Of a stretch of DNA of 49,137 bases, positions 30,852 through 38,816 are shown piece by piece. The position numbers and the translations under genes are program-made. How positions within the stretch are numbered: the stretch's first letter is position 1; every line of letters starts with the position of its first letter. Under the pieces are notes generated by a model. The model saw only the letters and a list, made by a program, of their open reading frames with translations. It was not told where the DNA came from and ran no database searches. Origin of the DNA: an uncultured Bacteroidota bacterium (GTDB taxonomy: Bacteria > Bacteroidota > Bacteroidia > Bacteroidales > WCHB1-69); assembly GCA_902802755.1 (NCBI GenBank), contig CADCNH010000021.1:1-49137 (forward strand). The letters are read 5' to 3'.

Positions 30852-31367
30852 ATGAAAAAACTTATCCTTATTGTTGGTTTAATTATCTCTGTTTCAATTG
30901 TTTGTGCTCAAGAAGGACAAGAGAAAGCCAAACAATATCCCAAACTTCCCGCTGTGGATGTGAAGACTTTGAACGGCACAACTTTTAATACGGGTGACAT
31001 TAAAAATGATGGCAAGCCCATTATCATCAGTCTGTGGGCCACCTGGTGCAAACCCTGTATCGCCGAATTGCTGGCCATTGCCGATGTGTATGATGACTGG
31101 GTGGAAGAAACGGGCGTGAAGTTGTATGCCATCTCCATTGACGACTCCAAAACCGCTGCCCGTGTTGCTCCTTTTGTCAACGGCAAGGGCTGGGATTATG
31201 AGGTGCTGCAAGATCCTAATTGGGATTTCAAGCGTGCTATGAATGTCCCTGATGTGCCGTATCTGTGCATCCTTAACGGCAATGGCGAAATTGTTTGGCA
31301 GCATACTTCGTACGCTCCGGGTTCAGAAGAAGAAGTTTATCAGGAATTGTTGAAACTCGTTAAATAG
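30852..31367 (+). CDS. TlpA-like thioredoxin-fold protein
   Basis: A 171-aa exported protein (signal peptide to SIVCAQ, no lipobox). The redox motif WATWCKPC (about 60-67) and the later cis-Pro region DVPYLCILNGNGEIV are typical of periplasmic TlpA/ResA-type disulfide reductases. An insert after the first strand (FNTGDIKNDGKPIIISLWATW) is normal for TlpA. It probably reduces Cys in apocytochromes or other envelope proteins. Own promoter; the barrel gene follows 115 bases later. A 7-bp array and a REP-like hairpin follow the stop. Confidence 0.9.
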   Translation: MKKLILIVGLIISVSIVCAQEGQEKAKQYPKLPAVDVKTLNGTTFNTGDIKNDGKPIIISLWATWCKPCIAELLAIADVYDDWVEETGVKLYAISIDDSKTAARVAPFVNGKGWDYEVLQDPNWDFKRAMNVPDVPYLCILNGNGEIVWQHTSYAPGSEEEVYQELLKLVK

Positions 31368-31393
31368 GAGGTAGGTGGAAGGTAGAAGGTATA
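31366..31393. repeat. 7-bp tandem array overlapping the TlpA stop
   Basis: Units AGGAGGT, AGGTGGA, AGGTAGA and AGGTATA begin inside the TAG stop at 31365-31367. Confidence 0.6.
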
Positions 31394-31394
31394 T

Positions 31395-31408
31395 AGCCCG
31401 TTAGGGCT
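31395..31408. repeat. Short REP-like hairpin
   Basis: AGCCCgttaGGGCT, perfect 5-bp stem with loop of 4, directly after the heptamer array. The style is like the hairpins of the 21972-22190 element. Confidence 0.35.
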
Positions 31409-31482
31409 TTAATATCAATAGATTTTTTGACATTGTATATTGTGGTTCATTTTGTTTGATTTAGGATGTAATTTATAGATAT

Positions 31483-33216
31483 ATGGATAAAGGTTTATTT
31501 CGGAGAATCGCAGTTTCCCTTTTGTTCGTTTTTTGTATAACATTTTCTTACGCCCAGCATGTGGTGGGAAACGGCAAAATCAGTGGGGAATTTGGCTTTA
31601 ACGGCATGTATTATATCCCGGATTCGTTGATTGGTGCGGAACCTGTCGATTCGAAAGTGCGTGCCAATACCTATCTTAGCCTGATGTACAACAATGGCGG
31701 TTTTACCGTCGGTGCCCAATACGAGTTTTATTCTTTCCCCTTGATCGATTTTGAGAAAATTGATTACAAAGGCCAGGGCTTAACCCGCTATTACTTTGAT
31801 TATAAGCACAAAATCATTCAGGTGACCGCTGGTACTTTCTATGAGCAGTTTGGTAATGGTTTTACCTTGCGTTCGTACGAGGAGCGTCAATTGGGTGTTG
31901 ACAATAGCTTGCTTGGTGCCCGCATCAAATTGACACCCTATAGAGGTATCACGTTAAAAGGCGTGTGGGGTATCCAGCGTGAGAATTTTGATTTCGATTA
32001 TAGATATCGTCAGGATTATGTTCGTGGTATTGACGGCGAATTTGCCTTCGGCGAAATCTTCCCTATCATTTCCGAGAAAGGTTTTACTGCTACCGTGGGC
32101 GGCAGTTTTGTGAGCAAGTACGAAAAATCGGATTACAATGTTTATATTACTCTCTTTCCAGAAACAGAAGAACAAACTGAAGGTATCATTCCTCCTGAAA
32201 AGATTCCAGCAAATGTGGCTTGCTGGAGTACCCGTCTGAATTTTGGTTATGAGGGTTTCCGCTTTGAGGCTGAGTTTGCTCAGAAAGTCAACGATCCTAA
32301 TGCTACCAATCAGTTTATTTACAAGAAAGGCAACGCCTTGTTCCTTTCCGCCACTTATTCGATGAAAGGCTTGGGAGTGTCGGCTTCGTTTATCCGTTCC
32401 GATAATATGGATTTCCGCTCGCAGCGTTTGGCCTTGGCCAAAACACCCGTCTTGGCTATCAACTACATCCCGGCCATTAACCGCCAGTATGCTTATCAGT
32501 TGATTAGCAACTATAGCTATGCCAGCCAGGCCAATGGACAGATTGGTGCACAGTTGCAGGTCAATTACCAGATTCCTAAGAAAACTAAATTGGGAGGCAA
32601 ATATGGTACTGACATTACCTTCAATTTCTCACGTTTCCACGATATTGAACAAAGTCCTGTCCCTATGGCCGATTCTTTGGGTACCATGTCGGGTACAGAG
32701 GGTTATAAGTCAGGCTTCTTCAAATTCGGGAAAAAGTTGTTGTATCAGGATGTGGGTATTGAATTCAGCCATCGTTTCGACAAACGTTGGAAACTGATTC
32801 TGGCCTATAATTACATTACCTATAATATGGATGTGTTGCAAGGTCATGGTGGTATTTTGCAAGGCCATTTGGTTTCTTCTGATTTGACTTGCAAAATCAA
32901 TACCAAGCATGCCCTGCGTCTTGAATTGCAGCATCTTTACACCAAGGAAGACAAAGGTAGCTGGCTGTATGGCATGTTGGAGTATTCCATTAGTCCCAAT
33001 TGGTTTATTTCAGTGGGCGACCAATGGAATTATGGCAATTCTGACAAAGGTCAGCGCATACATTATTACAATGTGTCTGCTGCTTTTGTATGGCACACCA
33101 CTCGTATAGCTCTAAATTTCGGCAAGACACGTGAAGGTATTCTCTGTGTGGGTGGCGTCTGCCGTTCCGTTCCCGCCTCTTACGGCATGGGACTCTCCGT
33201 GACTACCTCGTTCTAG
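31483..33216 (+). CDS. Outer-membrane beta-barrel protein (DUF6029-like)
   Basis: A 577-aa protein with a signal peptide ending around SYAQ. Throughout there are alternating strands ending in aromatic residues, and the last strand ends in SVTTSF, both typical of a large barrel. NGKISGEFGFNGMYYIPDS and QVTAGTFYEQFGNGFTLRSYEER match my memory of the DUF6029 family of Bacteroidota, whose role is unknown. No TonB box. It lies next to the DUF2147 gene, about 137 bases away, that gap filled with 7-bp arrays. No function can be given. Confidence 0.8.
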   Translation: MDKGLFRRIAVSLLFVFCITFSYAQHVVGNGKISGEFGFNGMYYIPDSLIGAEPVDSKVRANTYLSLMYNNGGFTVGAQYEFYSFPLIDFEKIDYKGQGLTRYYFDYKHKIIQVTAGTFYEQFGNGFTLRSYEERQLGVDNSLLGARIKLTPYRGITLKGVWGIQRENFDFDYRYRQDYVRGIDGEFAFGEIFPIISEKGFTATVGGSFVSKYEKSDYNVYITLFPETEEQTEGIIPPEKIPANVACWSTRLNFGYEGFRFEAEFAQKVNDPNATNQFIYKKGNALFLSATYSMKGLGVSASFIRSDNMDFRSQRLALAKTPVLAINYIPAINRQYAYQLISNYSYASQANGQIGAQLQVNYQIPKKTKLGGKYGTDITFNFSRFHDIEQSPVPMADSLGTMSGTEGYKSGFFKFGKKLLYQDVGIEFSHRFDKRWKLILAYNYITYNMDVLQGHGGILQGHLVSSDLTCKINTKHALRLELQHLYTKEDKGSWLYGMLEYSISPNWFISVGDQWNYGNSDKGQRIHYYNVSAAFVWHTTRIALNFGKTREGILCVGGVCRSVPASYGMGLSVTTSF

Positions 33217-33350
33217 TTGACAGTTGATAATTGACAATTGACAATTGACAATTGAATTTTGAATTTTGAATTTTGAATTTTGAATTTTGAATTCCCCTCT
33301 CTATCCCCTAATCACTAATCACTGACCCCTGAAACCTATAACCTGAAACC
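33217..33350. repeat. Longest 7-bp tandem arrays
   Basis: From 33217, right after the TAG stop, eleven heptamers of form TTGAnnn follow each other to 33293 (TTGACAG, TTGATAA, three TTGACAA, six TTGAATT). After CCCCTCTCTATCCCC a second array follows: TAATCAC, TAATCAC, TGACCCC, TGAAACC, TATAACC, TGAAACC (33309-33350), three bases before ATG 33354. Confidence 0.85.
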
Positions 33351-33353
33351 ATC

Positions 33354-33773
33354 ATGAAAAAAACACTTTTCACTTTATTTCTCGCTCTTTTGAGCATGAG
33401 CGTTTTTGCCCAGAATCCCGATGCTATCTGTGGCATCTATCACATGGTTGATCCTTTCTCCAAGGAGGGCTCCCAGGTGGAAATCTATAAAGCCGCTAAT
33501 GGTGATTATGAAGGGAAGGTGGTATGGGTGGAGAATCCTAAGAAAAAGAAATTTTTAGGATTGGTATTTATGACCACCTTGCGGTATAATGCTGAAAAGA
33601 ATGAGTATCAGAAGGGTACGTTGAAATATCCTGGAAAGTCAGGCACTTTTAGTACATATATGACCATTGTGGATGATAAGAAGTTGAAAGTGCGAGGCTA
33701 TTGGGGGGTTGCGGCCTTAGGCAAAACCATGTATTGGTACCGGGAATCCAAGGTAAGGGAACAGAAGGACTAA
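33354..33773 (+). CDS. Exported DUF2147 family protein
   Basis: 139 aa, with a signal peptide (MKKTLFTLFLALLSMSVFAQ). The mature protein (DAICGIYHMVDPFSKEGSQVEIYK ... GKVVWVENPKKKKFLG ... KGTLKYPGKSGTFSTYMTIVDDKKLKVRGYWGVAALGKTMYWYR) shows the DUF2147 pattern: a G-x-Y/W strand, then a 'xGYWG...T.YWYR' end. It is a small beta-sandwich of unknown role. Periplasmic. Seven-bp arrays fill the space before its start. Convergent with oadB, from which about 460 bases of repeats separate it. Confidence 0.85.
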   Translation: MKKTLFTLFLALLSMSVFAQNPDAICGIYHMVDPFSKEGSQVEIYKAANGDYEGKVVWVENPKKKKFLGLVFMTTLRYNAEKNEYQKGTLKYPGKSGTFSTYMTIVDDKKLKVRGYWGVAALGKTMYWYRESKVREQKD

Positions 33774-33976
33774 GAGACCATCACCTGCATAATTTTTTTC
33801 TGTTACTTTTTTTTTTACACACTATGGAACATGTCCTGTTCCTAATTCGTTATATCTAAATTTTTGTGTTGTCCTCTGTCGTTAGGTTGAACGTAGTTTC
33901 AAAAAATCTTGTGATTGGGGTTTTGAACTTGCCAATGCCATCATCGACCGCTGCGCTTTGTTGTTCCATCCATAAG
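33774..33976. other. Intergenic stretch without a gene
   Basis: Part of the 459-base gap between the DUF2147 gene and oadB. I see no ORF, promoter or RNA here; the rest of the gap holds 7-bp arrays, REP-like hairpins and the oadB terminator. Confidence 0.5.
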
Positions 33977-34032
33977 CTGAAAACTGAAAGTGCTAAGCTG
34001 AACATTGATAATTGAAAGTTATAGGCTTGATG
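33977..34032. repeat. 7-bp tandem array (intergenic)
   Basis: CTGAAAA, CTGAAAG, TGCTAAG, CTGAACA, TTGATAA, TTGAAAG, TTATAGG and CTTGATG in a row. CTGAAAA is the reverse complement of the TTTTCAG unit at 34176-34238. Confidence 0.6.
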
Positions 34033-34117
34033 TCCGGATTTCAGGACAGGTTGCCGGGGAAGTTGGGGACGCAAAGAATCGCGTCTCTACACGTGAGAAA
34101 ACGATGTGTTGACACAT
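34031..34117. repeat. Cluster of REP-like hairpins
   Basis: TGTCC/GGACA (34031-34048), GACGCaaagaatcGCGTC (34068-34085) followed by TCTAC, and ATGTGTtgACACAT (34104-34117). GCGTCTCTAC resembles the arm GCGTTGTCTCTAC of the palindrome in the RAYT gene. Confidence 0.45.
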
Positions 34118-34132
34118 GAATCTTTCTAAAAC

Positions 34133-34163
34133 AAAAAAAAGGCACCTCCACGAGATGCCTTCT
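34133..34163 (-). terminator. Rho-independent terminator of the decarboxylase operon
   Basis: On the minus strand AAGGCAtCTC pairs with GAGgTGCCTT around GTG, one mismatch, then eight T. About 70 bases after the oadB stop. Confidence 0.8.
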
Positions 34164-34175
34164 TATATTTCAATG

Positions 34176-34238
34176 TTTAACTTCCAACTTTAAACTTTCA
34201 GTTTTCAGTTTTCAGTTTTCAGTTTTCAGTTTTTAGTA
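34176..34238. repeat. 7-bp tandem array reaching the oadB stop codon
   Basis: TTTAACT, TCCAACT, TTAAACT, five TTCAGTT and TTTAGTA; the last unit includes the stop of oadB (minus-strand TAA at 34233-34235). Confidence 0.75.
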
Positions 34239-35378
34239 CAGGAAGCTCAGCAGGATACCTGCGGCAACGGCACTACCGATTACACCGGCTACATTCGGAC
34301 CCATAGCGTGCATCAGCAGGAAGTTGGTCTTATCGTATTTCAAACCTTCCACATTGGAAACACGAGCACTGTCGGGAACGGCGGACACGCCGGAGTTACC
34401 AATCAATGGGTTGATCTTGTTGCCTTCTTTCAGGAAGAGGTTGAACAATTTGACGAACAGCACACCGCAAGCGGTAGCGATAACGAATGAGAAAGCACCC
34501 AACACAAAGATGAGGATGGATTCAACTTTCAGGAAGGTGCTGGCTTGGGTGGAGCAACCTACGGTGAGACCGATCAGGATTGTTACGATATCAATCAATG
34601 CGTTGGAAGCTGTGTTGGCCAAACGTTTGGTCACAGAGCTTTCTTTCAGCAGGTTACCGAAGAATAACATACCCAGCAAGGGAAGACCTGTAGGAACGAG
34701 GAATGCGGTTAAGAGGATGCACAAGAGGGGGAACATAACTTTCTCTCTGTGGCTGACCGCTCTTGGGGGACGCATTCTGATGAGGCGTTCCTTCGGGGTG
34801 GTGAGCAGGCGCATGATAGGTGGCTGGATCACAGGCACCAAAGCCATATAGGAATATGCAGAGATGGCGATAGCACCCATCAAGCTGGGAGCCAGCTTGG
34901 AAGAGATGAAGATGGCGGTAGGACCATCAGCACCACCGATGATGCCGATAGCACCGGCTTCCATGGGGGTGAAGCCCAGGGCCAGAGAGGCAGCGTAGGC
35001 GGCGAAGATACCGCACTGGGCTGCTGCACCAATCAAAATCAGCTTCGGGTTGGAAATCAAGGCAGAGAAGTCGGTCATGGCACCGATGCCAAGGAAAATC
35101 AGCGGAGGATATACACCTTTCAACACACCGAAATACAGGTAGTTGAGCACGGAACCGTTCTCATACACGCCCACCTGCAAACCGTCGGTGAAAGGAATGT
35201 TACCCAAAATGATACCGAAACCGATAGGAATCAGCAACATGGGTTCATACTCCTTCGTGATGGCGAGGGTGATGAAGATCAGACCGACAACAATCATAAT
35301 CAGGTTACCCCATTCGCAATTGGCGAAACCGGAGTAATTGAAGAACTGTTGCAGACCTTCTATAAAAAATTCCTTCAT
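34233..35378 (-). CDS. oadB: Na+-translocating decarboxylase beta subunit
   Basis: A 381-aa inner-membrane protein with ten or so helices. It matches the OadB/MmdB/GcdB family: GVLKGVYPPLIFLGIGAMTDFSALISNP, then GAIGIIGGADGPTAIFISSKLAPSL (with the Asp of the ion site), then IGLTVGCSTQASTFL, then NPLIGNSGVSAVPDSARV and LLMHAMGPNVAGVIGSA. It couples decarboxylation to Na+ export. Last gene of the four-gene operon with mmdA, an OadG-like gene and the biotin carrier. oadB and mmdB are both fair names. Confidence 0.95.
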   Translation of the reverse strand: MKEFFIEGLQQFFNYSGFANCEWGNLIMIVVGLIFITLAITKEYEPMLLIPIGFGIILGNIPFTDGLQVGVYENGSVLNYLYFGVLKGVYPPLIFLGIGAMTDFSALISNPKLILIGAAAQCGIFAAYAASLALGFTPMEAGAIGIIGGADGPTAIFISSKLAPSLMGAIAISAYSYMALVPVIQPPIMRLLTTPKERLIRMRPPRAVSHREKVMFPLLCILLTAFLVPTGLPLLGMLFFGNLLKESSVTKRLANTASNALIDIVTILIGLTVGCSTQASTFLKVESILIFVLGAFSFVIATACGVLFVKLFNLFLKEGNKINPLIGNSGVSAVPDSARVSNVEGLKYDKTNFLLMHAMGPNVAGVIGSAVAAGILLSFLY

Positions 35379-35415
35379 TATTCTATAGTTTTATTGATTT
35401 TACAATGATTGATAA

Positions 35416-35859
35416 TTATTCTAAAACGATGAGTACATCACCTTCCATGACAGAATCGCCTTTACGGGCTCTGATCTGTTTGATAACGCCATCTTTCGGT
35501 GCGTCGATGTTGTTCTCCATCTTCATGGCTTCGAGCATCATCACATGCTGTCCGGCTTTGACAGTGTCGCCTTCATGAACGAATACATCAAGCACAACGC
35601 CTGGAAGCGGAGACTTGATGGTGGCGCCACTGGTCGGAGCGGCTGGAGCCTGCGCCACGGTTGCCTTGGGAGCTGCGGCTTGAGGCACAACGGGAGCTGC
35701 CACTTTCACCACTTTCGGTTGGGGAACCTTGAGGTCTTCCATCTCTAACTCAACGGTATAGGGAGTGCGGTTCACTTCCACTGCCGCCTTGCCGTCTTCG
35801 ATGTTGTTGATGTCAACGGTATATTTGTTGCCGTTAATCGTAAATTTATAGGTTTTCAT
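35416..35859 (-). CDS. Biotin carrier protein of the decarboxylase
   Basis: About 147 aa from ATG 35859 (MKTYKFTINGNKYTVDINN). An N-terminal strand domain (1-50) is followed by an Ala/Pro-rich hinge (VAAPVVPQAAAPKATVAQAPAAP, about 54-77). The biotinyl domain follows (GATIKSPLPGVVLDVFVHEGDTVKAGQHVMMLEAMKMENNIDAP). EAMKM carries the biotin Lys at about 112. This is the intact carrier which the carboxyltransferase at 27995 lacks. Between the OadG-like gene and oadB, 37 and 32 bases apart; the long ORF start at 35940 overlaps the preceding gene and is rejected. Confidence 0.9.
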   Translation of the reverse strand: MKTYKFTINGNKYTVDINNIEDGKAAVEVNRTPYTVELEMEDLKVPQPKVVKVAAPVVPQAAAPKATVAQAPAAPTSGATIKSPLPGVVLDVFVHEGDTVKAGQHVMMLEAMKMENNIDAPKDGVIKQIRARKGDSVMEGDVLIVLE

Positions 35860-35891
35860 TTCTTTCTTCTTGTTTTGATTAAAAATTCCGT

Positions 35892-36848
35892 TTATCTGCG
35901 TCTTACGACTTTTTTCATGACCAGATTCTTTTGTGACCATGGTGAATAGTGCTTTGACGGCATGTCGATGGTGATTATTTCACTTTCCTCGTCATGCTGG
36001 CTGTTGAAGAACAGATGCAGAGCCAAGGTGATGGCTGCTAATTCCTCGCCAGTGGGGCCCACCTCGTTGGCGGGAACATTGGCGGTGGCCGCCGGGACAT
36101 CGGCTGCTTGCTCTTTCTTGGCCTTGCGGTCCTTGCGTGTGGCTGTGTAACCGAAGATTTTCAGCATGAGGAAAATCATAATCAGAGCGGCAAACACCAC
36201 GCTGATGGAGATGACTGCCAAACCGATACCATGCGGGTCACTCTTCTGCAGGTGTTCCGACTTGGTGGCTCCCACTTGTACCTTGTTGACAGATCCAGGA
36301 GTAGCGTAGGGGAGCATGCCCATATTCTTGACTTTCTTGCCGTTTTCAACCTTGGTGTTGATACCATCGTCGTAGCAGCCGTAAGATTGTGCCGAGGTGA
36401 GCAGTGCTTCGGGATATACGAAAATGTCGATCAGCGTCTTGCCATTGGAGTTGATCAAGGCCACATAGTGGTTGGCTGATGTGTTGGGGTCAATGTTGGT
36501 ATGATAAGTGCCGTATAACGGGGAATTATCCAAGAAGAATACCTTCGAACTTCTCTGGGGAATCCAGGTCGTAGGGTCGGTGGTGGGAATACGGTACCAT
36601 CTGCTGGCATCACCTACTGACAAACCGGTGGTATCATCGGTCAGGTAGCAACCGGCGATGTTAACCTGGTTGTAGGAGGTGTTGAAAATCTCAATCCAAG
36701 GCACATGACGTCCGTATTCATCAACATAGTTTGAATCGTTAACAACCAGCATCTCGTTGAGACGCAAGTCGGTAACCTGCTGTCCAAACAAGCTGACACT
36801 GCCTAATAAAACGATACAAAGTGCTAATATTCTGTATTTTATATTCAT
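35892..36848 (-). CDS. OadG-like subunit fused to an N-terminal lamin-tail domain
   Basis: About 318 aa from ATG 36848 (MNIKYRILALCIVLLGSV), with a signal peptide to GQQ. Residues about 24-165 form a lamin-tail (LTD) domain: LRLNEMLVVNDSNYVDEYGRHVPWIEIFNTSYNQVNIAGCYLTDD. A membrane helix (GLAVISISVVFAALIMIFLMLKIFGYTA, about 198-226) follows, the single helix of OadG. The C-terminal tail is cytoplasmic, charged and Ala-rich. OadG is normally about 80 residues and holds the pump together; the exported LTD domain is additional. Same operon as mmdA and oadB. Confidence 0.8.
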   Translation of the reverse strand: MNIKYRILALCIVLLGSVSLFGQQVTDLRLNEMLVVNDSNYVDEYGRHVPWIEIFNTSYNQVNIAGCYLTDDTTGLSVGDASRWYRIPTTDPTTWIPQRSSKVFFLDNSPLYGTYHTNIDPNTSANHYVALINSNGKTLIDIFVYPEALLTSAQSYGCYDDGINTKVENGKKVKNMGMLPYATPGSVNKVQVGATKSEHLQKSDPHGIGLAVISISVVFAALIMIFLMLKIFGYTATRKDRKAKKEQAADVPAATANVPANEVGPTGEELAAITLALHLFFNSQHDEESEIITIDMPSKHYSPWSQKNLVMKKVVRRR

Positions 36849-36865
36849 ATGTAATCTTTTTTCTA

Positions 36866-36928
36866 TGAATTTTGAACTTTGAATTAAAAATGAAATTGTC
36901 AATTATCAATTGTCAATTATCAATTTTA
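36866..36928. repeat. 7-bp tandem array reaching the mmdA stop codon
   Basis: TGAATTT, TGAACTT, TGAATTA, AAAATGA, AATTGTC, AATTATC, AATTGTC, AATTATC and AATTTTA between mmdA and the OadG-like gene. The last unit includes the minus-strand TAA of mmdA (36926-36928). Confidence 0.75.
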
Positions 36929-38485
36929 CAGTGGCAGGTTATCATGTTTTTTAGCGGGGTTCTCCAAGCGTTTGTTGCGCAGGGATTCCAGAGCTCTGAT
37001 AACACGGAAACGGGTGTTACGCGGTTCGATAACATCATCGATATAGCCGTATTTGGCGGCCACATACGGATTAGCGAAAGCGTCTCTGTATTCGGCTTCT
37101 TTTTCGGCGATGAATTCGGCCTGTTTCTGAGGATCCTCGATAGCTTTGATTTCCTTGCCCATGAGGATTTCCACAGCGCCCTTGCCGCCCATAACAGCGA
37201 TTTCGGCGGTCGGCCATGCGTAGTTGATGTCGCCGCGGAGGTGCTTGGAGCTCATCACGCAGTAAGCGCCACCGTAGTTTTTACGCAGGATGACGGTAAC
37301 TTTCGGAACGGTGCATTCGCCGTAAGCGTACAGCAACTTGGCTCCGTGCAGGATGATGCCGCCGTATTCCTGAGCTGTACCAGGAAGGAAGCCGGGAACG
37401 TCAACGAGGGTGACCAACGGAATGTTGAAGGCGTCGCAGAAACGGACGAAACGGGCGCCTTTTCTGGAAGCGTTGATGTCCAATACACCGGCCAGATATT
37501 TAGGCTGGTTAGCTACGATACCTACTGCGATACCGTTGAAACGAGCAAAACCGATGATGATGTTGGGAGCGTAGTTGGGTTGGATTTCCAGAAACTTGCC
37601 GTTATCCACGATACCATTGATGACCTCCTTCACATCGTAAGGTTTGTTGGGATTGTCGGGGATGATAGCGTTCAAAGCGTCGTCCAAACGGTTGATAGGA
37701 TCTTCGCAGGGAACGTAAGGCGGCTCTTCCATGTTGTTAGAAGGCAGGTAAGACATCAGTTCGCGCAGCAGGGCGATACCTTCCTCTTCGGTGTCAACGG
37801 CGAAATGAGCCACACCTGATTTTGAGGAGTGGATGGAGGCACCACCAAGGTCTTCCACAGTCACATCCTCATTGGTCACGGTCTTCACCACCTTGGGCCC
37901 AGTCACGAACATGTAGCTCGTATTCTTTCTCATCATGATGAAGTCGGTGAGGGCGGGGGAGTAGACAGCACCACCGGCGCAGGGACCGAAGATGGCGGAG
38001 ATTTGGGGTACTACACCAGAAGCCAAGATGTTACGCTGGAAGATTTCAGCGTAACCAGCCAAGCTGTTCACACCTTCCTGAATACGTGCTCCACCGGAAT
38101 CGTTGAAGCCGACTACTGGGGCACCGACCTTCATGGCCTGATCCATCACCGTGCAGATTTTCTGGGCGAAGGTTTCAGACAGAGAACCGCCGAAAACGGT
38201 GAAATCCTGTGAGAATACATAGACCAAACGGCCTTCCACGGTACCATAGCCAGTTACCACACCGTCGGACAGGTATTTTTCTTTTTCCAAACCGAAGTTT
38301 GTGCAGCGATGGGTGACGAACATGTCGAATTCCTCGAAACTACCCTCGTCAAGGAACATGAGGATACGTTCACGCGCGGTGAATTTTCCTTGTGAGTGCT
38401 GTTTGTCGATACGCTTTTCTCCACCACCCAGACGGGCTTTGACGCGCAACTCCAACAGTTCGTTAATTTGGGTACTTATATCCAT
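36926..38485 (-). CDS. mmdA: Methylmalonyl-CoA decarboxylase / acyl-CoA carboxyltransferase alpha subunit
   Basis: A 519-aa biotin-dependent carboxyltransferase. [31 protein letters not shown] and [25 protein letters not shown] form the first crotonase-like half; [37 protein letters not shown] and [30 protein letters not shown] form the second. Highly conserved in the PCC-beta/MmdA family. With oadB next to it, Na+-pumping methylmalonyl-CoA decarboxylase is the natural reading: methylmalonyl-CoA to propionyl-CoA plus CO2. First gene of the operon, with a clear promoter upstream. Confidence 0.95.
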   Translation of the reverse strand: MDISTQINELLELRVKARLGGGEKRIDKQHSQGKFTARERILMFLDEGSFEEFDMFVTHRCTNFGLEKEKYLSDGVVTGYGTVEGRLVYVFSQDFTVFGGSLSETFAQKICTVMDQAMKVGAPVVGFNDSGGARIQEGVNSLAGYAEIFQRNILASGVVPQISAIFGPCAGGAVYSPALTDFIMMRKNTSYMFVTGPKVVKTVTNEDVTVEDLGGASIHSSKSGVAHFAVDTEEEGIALLRELMSYLPSNNMEEPPYVPCEDPINRLDDALNAIIPDNPNKPYDVKEVINGIVDNGKFLEIQPNYAPNIIIGFARFNGIAVGIVANQPKYLAGVLDINASRKGARFVRFCDAFNIPLVTLVDVPGFLPGTAQEYGGIILHGAKLLYAYGECTVPKVTVILRKNYGGAYCVMSSKHLRGDINYAWPTAEIAVMGGKGAVEILMGKEIKAIEDPQKQAEFIAEKEAEYRDAFANPYVAAKYGYIDDVIEPRNTRFRVIRALESLRNKRLENPAKKHDNLPL

Positions 38486-38506
38486 CTAAAATCAACTTAT
38501 TGGGTG

Positions 38507-38514
38507 CAAATATA
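38507..38514 (-). promoter_or_regulatory. -7 box of the mmdA operon
   Basis: The minus strand reads TATATTTG (TAnnTTTG), about 22 bases before ATG 38485. Confidence 0.65.
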
Positions 38515-38543
38515 CAAAAAATAAACAATTTAAGCTCCCCGCA

Positions 38544-38575
38544 TTTGGTTTTTTCATGGGAAAAAGCTAATTTTG
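38544..38575 (+). promoter_or_regulatory. Promoter of the truncated frr gene
   Basis: TTTG (38544-38547) and TAATTTTG (38568-38575) are exactly 20 bases apart, a good Bacteroidota promoter. Leader of about 65 bases before ATG 38646. Confidence 0.65.
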
Positions 38576-38645
38576 GTCACGAAAAAACAACATTTAACAG
38601 AATTTGCCAACAAAAGCAATCAAAATATATAAAAAAACGACACTT

Positions 38646-38816
38646 ATGGTTAACGTTAATGACATTCTGAACGCAGCTGAGGAAAAAATGGAAGAGGCTG
38701 TGATGTATCTTGAGGAAGTTCTGGCTCGCATCCGTGCCGGAAAAGCCAACGTAAAACTGCTCGACGGCATTCGCGTGGACAGCTATGGCAGCATGGTTCC
38801 CCTGAATCAGGTGGCC
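38646..38816 (+). pseudogene. frr: Truncated ribosome recycling factor, first 57 codons
   Basis: From ATG 38646 the frame encodes MVNVNDILNAAEEKMEEAV, ALARIRAGKA-type helix 1 residues, then LLDGIRVDSYGSMVPLNQVA, an unmistakable RRF N-terminus (full length about 185 aa). RRF identity ends at codon 57 (38816). The frame then runs through the reversed 3' end of a FISUMP gene and stops at 38945. frr is essential and normally present once, so either a complete copy exists elsewhere or the assembly joined two places. Its promoter is intact. Confidence 0.8.

Noticed and set aside
38577..38816. C-terminal extension of the FISUMP ORF as a real domain
   Set aside because: These codons are the antisense of frr and its promoter, so the extension is an artefact of the junction.
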